From DAIDJD01 sp035485275 (GTDB lineage: Bacteria > Oederibacteriota > JAJYGY01 > DAIDJD01), in contig DATHOE010000024.1 in assembly GCA_035485275.1 (NCBI GenBank), positions 1-64,000 of the forward strand: a DNA stretch of 64,000 bases. Reading direction: 5' to 3'. Shown in pieces: positions 23,769-32,310 of this stretch. Position 1 is the first letter of the stretch. Every line of letters begins with the position of its first letter. The notes beneath the pieces are model-generated. The model made no database searches and had not been told where the DNA came from. It saw only the letters and a program-made list of their open reading frames with translations. A program made the translations under genes and the position numbers.

Positions 23769-24020
23769 ATGGCCAAGATAAGAATCTCCGAAGGCGTGGT
23801 GCACAGGGTGCCCGCGGACTTGCGAAAGGCCCTGGCCTCCGACCCCGAGGCAAGGGCCGCATGGGAGGACATTAGCCCGATCGCGCGCAATGAATGGATC
23901 TGCTGGACCACTTATGTCAAAAAATCCGAGACAAGAAAAAACCATGTCGAAAGAACCTGCAGCGAGCTGAAAGAAGGCATGCGCAGGCCCTGTTGCTGGC
24001 CCGGCTGTCCCCACCGTTGA
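23769..24020 (+). CDS. YdeI/OmpD-associated family small protein
   Basis: An 83-residue protein matching the C-terminal part of the YdeI/OmpD-associated family: HRVPADLRKALASDPEARAAWEDISPIARNEW, CWTTYVKKSETRKNHVERTCSEL and the strongly conserved end RRPCCWPGCPHR. In this stand-alone form the protein is a full-length member of a short subgroup. Biochemical function is not established. The Cys-rich tail (CCWPGC) suggests metal binding but this is inference. ATG at 23769 with no strong ribosome site. Monocistronic, between the surface protein and mfd. Confidence 0.82.
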   Translation: MAKIRISEGVVHRVPADLRKALASDPEARAAWEDISPIARNEWICWTTYVKKSETRKNHVERTCSELKEGMRRPCCWPGCPHR

Positions 24021-24170
24021 AATGAAATAGGGAGTCCGAGTTTCGGTCCGCCGCGGCGCCATAAGCTTCTTGACCCCCCCGCCCCTATTCACTACCGTGT
24101 TAGCCCTGTGGCTTAAGTCATCCCGTCGCGGCGCAGGGCGGCGGCAAAATCCATCCCTGACCACGGTGCA

Positions 24171-24198
24171 GGAACGCTGAGGCGTTCCGGCGCCTTTT
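24171..24198 (+). terminator. Hairpin plus T-run in the mfd leader
   Basis: GGAACGC (24171-24177) and GCGTTCC (24182-24188) form a perfect 7-base stem with a TGAG loop; GGCGCC and TTTTT (24194-24198) follow. It ends 19 bases before the mfd start, so it either terminates upstream transcription or acts as an attenuator of mfd. The rest of the 197-base gap holds only a weak promoter-like pair (TTGACC 24070-24075 with TACCGT 24093-24098). Confidence 0.55.
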
Positions 24199-24217
24199 TG
24201 CGTTTCCAAGGCGGTCG

Positions 24218-27200
24218 ATGTTCTTCCAGGCCTGGTTCAAGCGTCTTTACGACAAATCCTTTGACGAGACCGCGCGGCGGGCGCTGGAGGCGGGGAAACT
24301 GCCCGTCTTCACCGGCTCCTGGGGGGCCGCTCGCGCGTTTTTGGCCGCGGCCTTGCTGTCCCAGTGGAGGAGGCCGGCCCTCCTGCTCGCCGCGGACGAG
24401 GCCTCGGCCCTGGCCCTGACCGAGGAATTGCGCTTCTTTTTGCAGGGTTTCCCCAGCCTGGCCGACCCGCTGCGCACGGAAGCCCTGCAGGTCAAATACC
24501 CGACCGTGCTGGATCCGGGGCTCGATCCCCTGGTGTATTTCCCGGCCTGGGAGACCGGGACCGTGGACAGCGTCAACCGGGAGCACGGACGCACCCTGGA
24601 GCGCCTGCTGATCCTGCGCCGCCTGGCGCGCGGCGAACCGCTCATCGTGGTGACGACCCTGGAGGCCCTGGTCCAGGCCGCCCCGGATCCCGGGGCGTTG
24701 CTGGGCGCGGAACTGTACCTGCGGGTGGGCCAGGATTACCGGCTCGAGGAACTGGCCGCGGCCCTGGTGCGCCTTGGCTACCGCCGCGAGGCCGCGGTCG
24801 AGGAGGCGGGCCAGTTCTCGATCCGCGGCGGCCTGCTGGACCTGGCCGCGCCGGACAGGGACTATCCGGTGCGCTGCGAATTCTTCGGCGACACGCTCGA
24901 GAAGATGCGCCCCTTCGATCCCCTGACCCAGCGCAGCCTGGGCCCGGAATCCGGGGAGATCGGCAGCCTGGACGTCATGCCCTTCCAGGAGGTGCTGGTC
25001 GACGAGGCCATCAAGGCAGCGGGCCTGAAGCGCGTCCTCGCCCAGAGCGGGCTCAAGGCCGAGGCGCGCCAGCGCTGGCACGAGCAGCTGAGGGACCAGT
25101 CCCATTACGTCGGCCTGGACTGGCTCCTGGGCTTCTTCTTTCCGGGCCTTTCCCTGTTCGATTACCTGGACTGCTGGAAGACCAAGCCCCTGATCTTCGT
25201 GGACCAACCCCAGGCGCTTCCCGACCGCCTCAAGGAACTGGCCGACGCCCACGAGGAGACCGCGGCGCGCCGGCACAGCGGCGGACTCCTCTATCCCGGA
25301 GCCTCCGCGGCCCTGCTTCCCGTCGACGAGGTGCTGAAACGCCTGCGCCGGCTCGACACCGTGGCCTTCAGCCTCCTGCCCCACGGCCTGCCGGGCTGGC
25401 GGGAGACCCTGAACCTGCCCCTGGCCTTCAAGAACCTGGATCTCACCGCCGGGGACCTGGGTTCCCTGGAACGCGAAATGACGGTCTGGCTGGGCCGGGA
25501 CTGGCGCAGCCTGGTGGCCTGCCACAGCCACGGCGAACTGACGCGCCTGAAACTGGCCCTGAGCGAACGGGGCCTGGACGGCCCCGAACTCGGCGCCCCG
25601 GGATCTGGCCTGCCCGGTTTGGAGGAGCTCCAGGACCGACCCGGCTACACCCTGGGCCACCTGGACAAGGGCTTCAGCGCCCCCGAGCTGGGCCTGGTCC
25701 TGGTCAGCGACCAGGACGCCCTGCGGCGCGAGGTCGTGCGCACCACGGTGTACCGCCACCGTTTCCAGGGCCTCAAGAACGCCCGCAAGATCGAGAGCTT
25801 CGCCGAGCTGAAGGTGGGGCAGCACGCGGTGCACGTGGACCACGGCATCGGCCTGTTCCAGGGCGTGGTGCGCCTGAACGTCGACGGCTTCGAGAAGGAT
25901 TTCGTCAGCCTCGAATACGCCGACCGCGAGAAGCTCTACGTGCCCGTGGAGCAGGTCGACAAGGTGCAGAAGTACCTCGGCGGCGACGACATGCCCCGCC
26001 TGCACAAGCTGGGCACGGCCACCTGGGAGAGCCAGCGCGAGCGGGTGAAAAAGGCAGTGGCCGAGATGGCCGAGGAGCTGCTGAAGCTGTACGCCAAGCG
26101 GCAGGTGGTCGAGAGCCCGGGCACCGGCCCGGACACGGCCTGGCAGAAGGCCTTCGAGGAGAGCTTCCCCTACCAGGAGACCGACGACCAGAAGCGCGCC
26201 ATCGAGGAGATCAAGCGCGACATGGAGTCGCGCAAGCCGCTCGACCGCCTGCTGTGCGGCGACGTCGGCTTCGGCAAGACCGAGGTGGCCCTGCGCGCCG
26301 CCTTCAAGGCCGCGGCCTCGGGCCAGCAGGCCGCCCTGCTGGCGCCCACCACCATTTTGGCCAGCCAGCACTTCAACACCTTCGGCGAGCGCCTGCAGGG
26401 CTTCCCCCTGAGGCTGGGCCTGCTCTCGCGTTTCCGCAGCCCCAAGGAGCAGAAGAAGACGCTGGAGGGCCTGCGCGAGGGGACCATAGACATCGTCATC
26501 GGCACCCACCGCCTGCTCAGCCGGGACGTCGCCTTCAAACGCCTGGGCCTGCTCATCATCGACGAGGAGCAGCGCTTCGGGGTGGCCCAGAAGGAGCGGC
26601 TCAAGACCCTGCGCACCCAGGTCGGCGTGCTGGCCATGTCCGCCACGCCCGTGCCGCGCACCCTGCACTTCTCCCTGAGCGGCATGCGGGACATGAGCCT
26701 CATCGAGTCGCCGCCCCTGAACCGCCTGCCCGTGCGCACCTACGTCATCGAGGAGGATCCCGCCGTCCTGCGCGAGGCCCTGCTGGCCGAGCTGAAGCGC
26801 GGCGGCCAGGTCTTCTACGTGCACCACCGCGTCAAGGACATCGAGAAGGTGGCCGGGCGCCTGCGGGCCCTGGTGCCCGAGGCGCACATCGCGGTGGCCC
26901 ACGGGCAGATGCCCAAGGAGGAGCTGGAGCGGGTCATGCTCGAGTTCTTGGGGCGTGCCCACGACGTGCTGGTGGCCACCACCATCATCGAGAGCGGGCT
27001 GGACATCCCCAACGTCAACACCATCATCGTCGACCACGCCGAGGACTTCGGCCTGAGCCAGCTCTACCAGCTGCGCGGCCGGGTCGGGCGCAGCCAGCGC
27101 CAGGCCTATTGCTACCTCTTCTACCCCAAGAACCGCGCCCTGCCGGAGGTCGCGGAGAAGCGCCTGGCGGCCATCGAGGAGTTCACCGAGCTGGGGGCCG

Positions 27201-27832
27201 GCTTCAAGGTCGCCATGCGCGACCTTGAGATACGGGGCGTGGGCAACATCCTGGGGCCGCAGCAGCACGGCAACGTGTCGGCGGTGGGCTTCGACCTCTA
27301 TTGCCACCTGCTCAACGAGGCCGTGGCCCGCCTCAAGGGGGAGGACGTGGAGCAGGACCGCAGCCCGACCCTGAACCTGGACCGGGACGCCTACATCCCC
27401 CAGACCTACATCGAGGACGAACGCCAGAAGCTCGACTGGTACAAGCGCCTGGCGGCCGTGGAAAGCCACGAGAGCCTGGCCGCCCACGAGGAAGAGATGA
27501 CGGACCGCTACGGCGAGATCCCGGGGCCGGTGCGCAGCCTGCTGGAGGTGGTGGCCGTGCGGGTCTGGGCCAGGGATCTGGGCCTGAGCGAGGTGACCCA
27601 GAAGGGCAGCCAGATCGTCCTGCGCTTCTTCGAGGACCGCCAGCCGGGGCCGGAATTCGCCAGCGCCATGATGCGGGCTTGGGGCGAAAAAGTGCGCTTT
27701 TTGCAGGGTCCTCCGCCGGGCCTGAGCTTCACCGTGGCGCCGGGCCAGGGGCCCACGGCCCTGAGAAGCCTGTTGCCCAGCCTGGGGCCTTATGCTATCC
27801 TTTCCAGCCGGGAGTTGACCCGCCCGGGTTGA
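24218..27832 (+). CDS. mfd: Transcription-repair coupling factor Mfd
   Basis: A 1204-residue full-length Mfd. It releases RNA polymerase stalled at DNA lesions and recruits UvrA. The N-terminal UvrB-like domains come first (about residues 1-330). The RNA-polymerase-interaction domain follows, with HVDHGIGLFQGVVRL near residue 540. The SF2 motor carries Walker A LCGDVGFGKTEVALRA (about 680-695), LLAPTTILA, the DEEQ box IIDEEQRFG (about 780), SATPVPRTL, and motifs V/VI TTIIESGLDIPN and QLRGRVGRS. The C-terminal TRCF domain is complete. ATG start at 24218. It begins 19 bases after a terminator-like hairpin and ends in one, and is followed by two SurA-like foldases, a common arrangement. Confidence 0.97.
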   Translation: MFFQAWFKRLYDKSFDETARRALEAGKLPVFTGSWGAARAFLAAALLSQWRRPALLLAADEASALALTEELRFFLQGFPSLADPLRTEALQVKYPTVLDPGLDPLVYFPAWETGTVDSVNREHGRTLERLLILRRLARGEPLIVVTTLEALVQAAPDPGALLGAELYLRVGQDYRLEELAAALVRLGYRREAAVEEAGQFSIRGGLLDLAAPDRDYPVRCEFFGDTLEKMRPFDPLTQRSLGPESGEIGSLDVMPFQEVLVDEAIKAAGLKRVLAQSGLKAEARQRWHEQLRDQSHYVGLDWLLGFFFPGLSLFDYLDCWKTKPLIFVDQPQALPDRLKELADAHEETAARRHSGGLLYPGASAALLPVDEVLKRLRRLDTVAFSLLPHGLPGWRETLNLPLAFKNLDLTAGDLGSLEREMTVWLGRDWRSLVACHSHGELTRLKLALSERGLDGPELGAPGSGLPGLEELQDRPGYTLGHLDKGFSAPELGLVLVSDQDALRREVVRTTVYRHRFQGLKNARKIESFAELKVGQHAVHVDHGIGLFQGVVRLNVDGFEKDFVSLEYADREKLYVPVEQVDKVQKYLGGDDMPRLHKLGTATWESQRERVKKAVAEMAEELLKLYAKRQVVESPGTGPDTAWQKAFEESFPYQETDDQKRAIEEIKRDMESRKPLDRLLCGDVGFGKTEVALRAAFKAAASGQQAALLAPTTILASQHFNTFGERLQGFPLRLGLLSRFRSPKEQKKTLEGLREGTIDIVIGTHRLLSRDVAFKRLGLLIIDEEQRFGVAQKERLKTLRTQVGVLAMSATPVPRTLHFSLSGMRDMSLIESPPLNRLPVRTYVIEEDPAVLREALLAELKRGGQVFYVHHRVKDIEKVAGRLRALVPEAHIAVAHGQMPKEELERVMLEFLGRAHDVLVATTIIESGLDIPNVNTIIVDHAEDFGLSQLYQLRGRVGRSQRQAYCYLFYPKNRALPEVAEKRLAAIEEFTELGAGFKVAMRDLEIRGVGNILGPQQHGNVSAVGFDLYCHLLNEAVARLKGEDVEQDRSPTLNLDRDAYIPQTYIEDERQKLDWYKRLAAVESHESLAAHEEEMTDRYGEIPGPVRSLLEVVAVRVWARDLGLSEVTQKGSQIVLRFFEDRQPGPEFASAMMRAWGEKVRFLQGPPPGLSFTVAPGQGPTALRSLLPSLGPYAILSSRELTRPG
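27773..27801 (+). promoter_or_regulatory. Candidate extended -10 promoter inside the mfd 3' end
   Basis: TTGCCC (27773-27778) and TGC-TATCCT (27793-27801) are spaced by 17 bases between the hexamers. The extended -10 matches the style of the element at 943-951. It would drive the foldase genes, but its transcript would start right at the hairpin below. Confidence 0.35.
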
Positions 27833-27844
27833 CTCCCATTTTCG
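27810..27844 (+). terminator. Intrinsic terminator overlapping the mfd stop codon
   Basis: GGGAGTTGACCC (27810-27821) pairs with GGGTTGACTCCC (27826-27837) around a four-base loop; two of the twelve pairs are G.U wobbles in RNA. ATTTTCGTTT follows. The mfd stop (27830-27832) lies inside the right arm. Confidence 0.68.
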
Positions 27845-27853
27845 TTTGGCCGC

Positions 27854-28849
27854 ATGTCCGCTCGTCTTCGCTCCCTGGCGCGCAACGCGGCGCCGGGTTT
27901 TTTTATGCTCCCAGGTGGGGGCCTCCGCTCAGGCCTCTGGGCGATCCTGCTGGCCTGCGGACTGGCGGCCTGCGCGCCGCCCAAGCAGGGGCCGCCCCTG
28001 GCCGCGCGCGTCAACGGCGAGCCCATCACCGTCGCCCAATGGAACCAGGAATGCCGCTTTCTGGGGGACCTGGATCCCGACGGCACCGAGGCCTTGGACG
28101 GGCTGATCGACCAGGTTTTGATCCTGCAGGAAGGGCGCCGCCTGGGCCTCACGTTCGGCGACGCGGACCGGGCCAAGGCCCTGGCCGAGGGCATGGACGG
28201 CGTCGATCCGGCGCTGCTGGATTCGAGCCTGAAGGTGCGGGGCCTCACGCGCGAGGAATGGCAGGACCGCGTGGTGCGCGAAGCCGAGGCGGACGCGGCC
28301 GTGGAGCTGGCCATGCGGGGCCGCCTGCAGGTGAGCGACCAGGAAGTGCAGGACGGCTACTGGGAGCACCTTCTGCTCTACCGCCGTTCCCCCCGCCGGG
28401 TCCTGCGCCAGATCTTCACCCGCACCCGCCCGGCCGCGGAAGGCGCCATGCGCGAGCTGGAGATGGGGGATCCCTTCAGCGAGGTGGCGGCGGCCCAGGG
28501 CCAGGGACCGGAAGCCGCCCAGGGCGGCCTGCTGGGCCCCGTATCCCGCGACGAGCTGCCCAAAGCCCTGATCAAGGCGGCCTGGGCCCTGAAACCGGGA
28601 ACATACAGCCCCATCGTGGCGTCTCACTGGGGATACCACATCCTCTACCTTGAAAGCCTGGTGCCCGGCGACCCCGGCAGCCTGGAGGAGGCAGCGCCCG
28701 CGGCCCGCGCGGCGCTGCTTTTGGACAAGGAACAGGTTTCGTACCGTGCATGGCTGGCCCGCCTCCGGGAGGCCGCCGTCATCGAGCGCACTACCGTCTT
28801 GGAGCCCCTCAAGCCGGCGCCGGTTCCAACAGAGAAGGGAATGTCCTGA
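27854..28849 (+). CDS. SurA/PpiC-like peptidyl-prolyl isomerase lipoprotein
   Basis: A 331-residue lipoprotein foldase. A hydrophobic segment ends with lipobox LAAC (C40 from ATG 27854; ATG 27905 would give a shorter 23-residue signal peptide, and neither start has a clear ribosome site). A SurA-type N-terminal chaperone region follows, starting ARVNGEPITVAQWNQECRFLG, then a PpiC rotamase domain (RQIFTRTRPAAEGAMRELEMGDPF...GGLLGPVSRDELPKALIKAAWAL, then SHWGYHILYL). In the family, such proteins help outer-membrane proteins fold in the periplasm. The next foldase starts one base after its stop, so they are co-translated. Confidence 0.88.
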   Translation: MSARLRSLARNAAPGFFMLPGGGLRSGLWAILLACGLAACAPPKQGPPLAARVNGEPITVAQWNQECRFLGDLDPDGTEALDGLIDQVLILQEGRRLGLTFGDADRAKALAEGMDGVDPALLDSSLKVRGLTREEWQDRVVREAEADAAVELAMRGRLQVSDQEVQDGYWEHLLLYRRSPRRVLRQIFTRTRPAAEGAMRELEMGDPFSEVAAAQGQGPEAAQGGLLGPVSRDELPKALIKAAWALKPGTYSPIVASHWGYHILYLESLVPGDPGSLEEAAPAARAALLLDKEQVSYRAWLARLREAAVIERTTVLEPLKPAPVPTEKGMS

Positions 28850-28850
28850 C

Positions 28851-29900
28851 ATGCCGCGTGCTTTTGCCCTGACCTTGATCCTGGCTTTCGCCCTGAGCCC
28901 CGCCTTCCTGGCGGGCTCCCCCCGCGTCGCCATCGCCGCGCGCGTGGGCGACGACATCATCACCACCGCCGACATCGACGACGCCGTCCAGTCGGTCGCG
29001 CAGGACATGAGCCCCGACGAGCTCGCCAGCCCCGAGGGGAAGAAGAAGCTGGCCGACGCGCGCAAGAACGTGCTGGACCACATGATCGAGGTGAAGCTGG
29101 TCCTCCTGGCCGCCAACGACGGCCCCGAGGGCTTCGCGGACGCGGCCAAGGACAACAAGAGCGTCAAGAACCCCTACCTGCCCGACGACAGCGAGATCGA
29201 GACGGAAATGGAGAAGCTCTTCGACCAGACCCGCCAGCGCTTCCCGGACCAGGACGCCTTCGAGGCCGCCCTGTCCAGCGAGCACATCTCCGTCCCGGAA
29301 TACCGCAACCAGCTGCGCGAGCGGGTGCGCGACGAGATGACCTACGAGCGCATGGAGAAGATCAAGGAGCAGGAATTCAGGCCCAGCCTGCACGTCACCG
29401 ACGCCGAGGCCCAGGCCTTTTATGACCAGAACAAGGCGGACTTTTTCCAGGGCGCCGAGGTGAACCTGCGCCACATCCTGTTCGCCGCGGACGACGAGGC
29501 CGGGGCCAAGCGCCTGCTGGCCGTGCTGAAGGCGAAGAAGCCCTCGGAGCAGAAGGCGGCCTTCATCGACCTTGCCCGCAAGCATTCCGCGGACGCGCCC
29601 ACCAAGGACCAGGGCGGCGAGCTGGGCTGGATCGAGAAGGGGCAGAGCTGGCCGGAGCTGGAGGCCGTGGCCTTCGCGGCCAAGGACAACAGCCTGGCGG
29701 GCCCGGTCAAGACCCAGGCGGGCTGGCACATCCTGTACGTGGAGGGCCACCGCCCCGGCAAGCAGCTGGCCTTCGAGGACATCAAGAAGGACGTCACGAA
29801 CCAGGTCTACCAGGAGAAGGTGCAGAAGCGCCTGTCCGAATGGATCGACGAGCTGAAGACCAAGTACTACGTGGAGCGGCAGGGGGACACGCCCCAATGA
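28851..29900 (+). CDS. SurA-like periplasmic peptidyl-prolyl isomerase
   Basis: A 349-residue exported foldase with a cleavable-looking signal peptide (MPRAFALTLILAFALSPAFLAG), a SurA_N chaperone region (ARVGDDIITTADIDDAVQSV, EVKLVLLAAND) and one PpiC domain (VNLRHILFAADDEAGAKRLL, GGELGWIEKGQSWPELE, TQAGWHILYVEGHRPG). Only one rotamase domain is present where E. coli SurA has two. ATG 28851 with AAGGGA about a dozen bases upstream, one base after the previous stop. Together the pair gives one membrane-tethered and one soluble foldase. argC starts in an ATGA overlap with its stop. Confidence 0.9.
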   Translation: MPRAFALTLILAFALSPAFLAGSPRVAIAARVGDDIITTADIDDAVQSVAQDMSPDELASPEGKKKLADARKNVLDHMIEVKLVLLAANDGPEGFADAAKDNKSVKNPYLPDDSEIETEMEKLFDQTRQRFPDQDAFEAALSSEHISVPEYRNQLRERVRDEMTYERMEKIKEQEFRPSLHVTDAEAQAFYDQNKADFFQGAEVNLRHILFAADDEAGAKRLLAVLKAKKPSEQKAAFIDLARKHSADAPTKDQGGELGWIEKGQSWPELEAVAFAAKDNSLAGPVKTQAGWHILYVEGHRPGKQLAFEDIKKDVTNQVYQEKVQKRLSEWIDELKTKYYVERQGDTPQ

Positions 29901-30961
29901 CGTCCGGCGCGGGCCAAAAACCAAGGGTGGCCGTGGTCGGCGCCTCGGGCTACGCCGGGGCCGAATTGGCGCGCCTGCTGGTCCGCCACCCGGGCGTGCG
30001 CCTGACGGCCCTGGGCGCGGACAGCTCCGCGGGCAAGGCGCCGGAGGAGATCTACCCGGCCCTGCGGGGCCTGGGCCTGCCGGCCTACCGCAAGCTCGAC
30101 GCCGCGGCCCTCGCGGCTGAAGCGGACCTGGTCTTCCTGGCGCTGCCCCACACCGAGAGCTTGAGCGTCGCGGGCACGCTGCTGGAAAAGGGCCTCAAGG
30201 TGGTCGACCTGAGCGGCGATTTCCGCCTGGAAGACAGCGCCCGCTACGAGGAATTCTACAAGCACGCGCACGACCAGCCCGGCCTGCTCAAGGAGGCCGT
30301 CTACGGCCTGACCGAGATCCACGGGGCCGAGGTGGCCAAGGCCCGCCTGGTCTCCAACCCGGGCTGCTACACCACCACGGCCATCCTGGCGCTCTACCCC
30401 CTGTTGAAGGCCGGCCTGCTCAAGCCCGACGGCATCGTCATCGACGCCAAGAGCGGGGTCAGCGGCGCGGGGCGCAAGCTCGCCCAGTCCAGCCAGTTCT
30501 GCGAGGTGGATTCCAATTTTTCGGCCTACAAGGTGGCCGGCTCGCACCAGCACATCCCGGAGATCGAGCAGGAGCTTTCCGCGGCGGCGGGCGCGCCGGT
30601 GCGGGTCAGCTTCACGCCCCACCTGCTGCCGCTGAACCGGGGGATCTTCTCCACCAGCTACGCGGACCTGGCCCGCCCGTCCACGGAGGCGGAACTGCAG
30701 GCCTGCGTGGCCGACTTCTACCGCGGCAAGCCTTTCGTGCGGGCGCTCAAGGGCGCGGAGATGCCGATGCTGCGCGCGGTGGTGGGGACCAACCTGATCG
30801 AGATCGCGGTGCGCCTGGACGCGCGGGTCTCGCGGGCGGTGGTCTTCAGCGTCACGGACAACCTGATCAAAGGGGCCGCGGGGCAGGCCGTGCAGAACAT
30901 GAACCTGATGCTGGGCCTGCCGGAAGAGGCGGGCCTGGACCTGGGCGCGCTTCCGGTTTAG
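29897..30961 (+). CDS. argC: N-acetyl-gamma-glutamyl-phosphate reductase
   Basis: A 354-residue enzyme of arginine biosynthesis that reduces N-acetylglutamyl-5-phosphate to the semialdehyde using NADPH. The N-terminal motif VAVVGASGYAGAELARLL binds NADP; the catalytic Cys is C157 in SNPGCYTTTA; the segment AGSHQHIPEIEQEL carries the conserved His. ATG 29897 overlaps the preceding stop (ATGA), so it is translationally coupled to a foldase gene, an unusual partner. argJ follows after 47 bases. The kinase argB, which makes its substrate, is not in the window. Confidence 0.96.
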   Translation: MTSGAGQKPRVAVVGASGYAGAELARLLVRHPGVRLTALGADSSAGKAPEEIYPALRGLGLPAYRKLDAAALAAEADLVFLALPHTESLSVAGTLLEKGLKVVDLSGDFRLEDSARYEEFYKHAHDQPGLLKEAVYGLTEIHGAEVAKARLVSNPGCYTTTAILALYPLLKAGLLKPDGIVIDAKSGVSGAGRKLAQSSQFCEVDSNFSAYKVAGSHQHIPEIEQELSAAAGAPVRVSFTPHLLPLNRGIFSTSYADLARPSTEAELQACVADFYRGKPFVRALKGAEMPMLRAVVGTNLIEIAVRLDARVSRAVVFSVTDNLIKGAAGQAVQNMNLMLGLPEEAGLDLGALPV

Positions 30962-31008
30962 GCGGATATAGAGTCATTCCACGGACAAGCAAGAGGGAAG
31001 GGGCAAGC

Positions 31009-32217
31009 ATGAAGACGACCCAACATTCCGGATCCATCACCTTCGCCAAGGGCTTTTTGGCCGCGGGCGTGGCCTGCGGCATCAAAAAGAGCGGCAAGAG
31101 CGACCTGGCCGTCCTGTACAGCGAAGCCCCCGCCACGGTGGCGGGCGTGTTCACCGTGAACCAGGTGAAAGCCGCCCCGGTGCAGCTGACCGCGCGCCGC
31201 GCGGCCCTCGGCATGGCCCGCGCCCTGGTGGTGAACTCCGGCAACGCCAACGCCTGCACCGGCGAGGCGGGCCTGAAGGACGCGGAGAAGATGGGCTCCC
31301 TGGTGGGGCACCATCTGGGGCTCCCCGAGAAGGAGGTCATGGTCGCCTCCACCGGGGTCATCGGCCGCTACCTGCCCATGGACAAGGTCGCCGCCGGCAT
31401 CGAGGCGGCCTCGCGCAGCCTGAGCGTCGAGGGCGGCGAAGAGGCGGCCCGCGCGATCTGCACCACCGACACCTTTGTGAAGGAATACAGCCTGACCCTG
31501 AGCGTGGGGGGCAGGCCGGTGCGCGTCGGCGGCATGGCCAAGGGGGCCGGGATGATCCACCCCAACCTGGCGACCCTGCTGGCCTTCATCACCACGGACG
31601 CGGCCATCGACGCGGCGACCTTGAAGCAGGCGCTGGTCCAGGCCGTGGCCAAGAGCTTCCATTGCATCACCATCGACGGCGACTGCAGCACCAACGACAC
31701 CGTGCTGGTCATGGCCAACGGCCGCGCCGGCAACAAGCCCCTGAAGAGCCTGGCCGGCGACGGCGCCAAGTTCGCCGACGCGCTGGTCCAGGTCTGCAGG
31801 GAGCTGGCCCGGCGCGTGGTGCTCGACGGCGAAGGCGCCACCAAGTTCATCGAGGTCCGGGTCAAAGGGGCCCCGACCTTCGAGGCCGCGCGCGAATGCG
31901 CCATGGCCGTGGCCAAGAGCAACCTGTTCAAGACCGCCATGTTCGGCATGGACGCCAACTGGGGGCGCATCCTGGCCGCCCTGGGCACGGCGCCCATCAA
32001 GATCAACCCCGCCAAGGTGGACATCAGCTTCGGGCCCCTCAAGGTGGCCCGCGACGGCGCGGCGGTGGAGTTCAGCGAAGCCAAGGCCCTGGGCCTGCTC
32101 AAGCGCAAGGAAGTGGAGGTCATCATCGACCTCAAGAGCGGCAAGGGCGAGGCCGCGGTCTACACCAGCGACCTGAGCTACGATTACGTGAAGATCAACG
32201 CCAGCTACCGCACTTAA
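31009..32217 (+). CDS. argJ: Bifunctional ornithine acetyltransferase / N-acetylglutamate synthase
   Basis: A 402-residue ArgJ. It recycles the acetyl group from N-acetylornithine to glutamate (step five) and in many species also makes N-acetylglutamate from acetyl-CoA (step one). The precursor is cut by itself at A188-T189 in HPNLATLLAF; T189 is the nucleophile. The oxyanion region STGVIG and the C-terminal GMDANWGRI and YVKINASYRT are present. ATG with AAGGGG seven bases upstream. With argC it forms the acetyl-cycle part of the pathway. Confidence 0.96.
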   Translation: MKTTQHSGSITFAKGFLAAGVACGIKKSGKSDLAVLYSEAPATVAGVFTVNQVKAAPVQLTARRAALGMARALVVNSGNANACTGEAGLKDAEKMGSLVGHHLGLPEKEVMVASTGVIGRYLPMDKVAAGIEAASRSLSVEGGEEAARAICTTDTFVKEYSLTLSVGGRPVRVGGMAKGAGMIHPNLATLLAFITTDAAIDAATLKQALVQAVAKSFHCITIDGDCSTNDTVLVMANGRAGNKPLKSLAGDGAKFADALVQVCRELARRVVLDGEGATKFIEVRVKGAPTFEAARECAMAVAKSNLFKTAMFGMDANWGRILAALGTAPIKINPAKVDISFGPLKVARDGAAVEFSEAKALGLLKRKEVEVIIDLKSGKGEAAVYTSDLSYDYVKINASYRT

Positions 32218-32233
32218 GTTAAGAAAAGGCCGG

Positions 32234-32276
32234 GCCCGAGGAAGGCGGGGCAGATTTGCGAATGCCTTCCTTGGGC
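32234..32276 (-). terminator. Long stem between convergent argJ and methyltransferase genes
   Basis: GCCCGAGGAAGGC (32234-32246) pairs with GCCTTCCTTGGGC (32264-32276), 13 pairs with one G.U. On the minus strand a U-rich stretch (CCTTTTCTTAAC) follows, so it ends the methyltransferase transcript; on the plus strand it may also slow argJ transcription. Confidence 0.62.
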
Positions 32277-32310
32277 TGGGGCCCGTCTTGGACTTGGACA
32301 GGGCTATAGT

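Noticed and set aside
24113..27487. A very long open frame on the minus strand opposite mfd (over 1100 codons), and similar ones opposite fadJ, trpB, hisS and others.
   Set aside because: These are side effects of the GC-rich third codon positions. Their translations are rich in Gly, His, Gln and Arg, lack recognised domains, and mirror a confidently identified gene.
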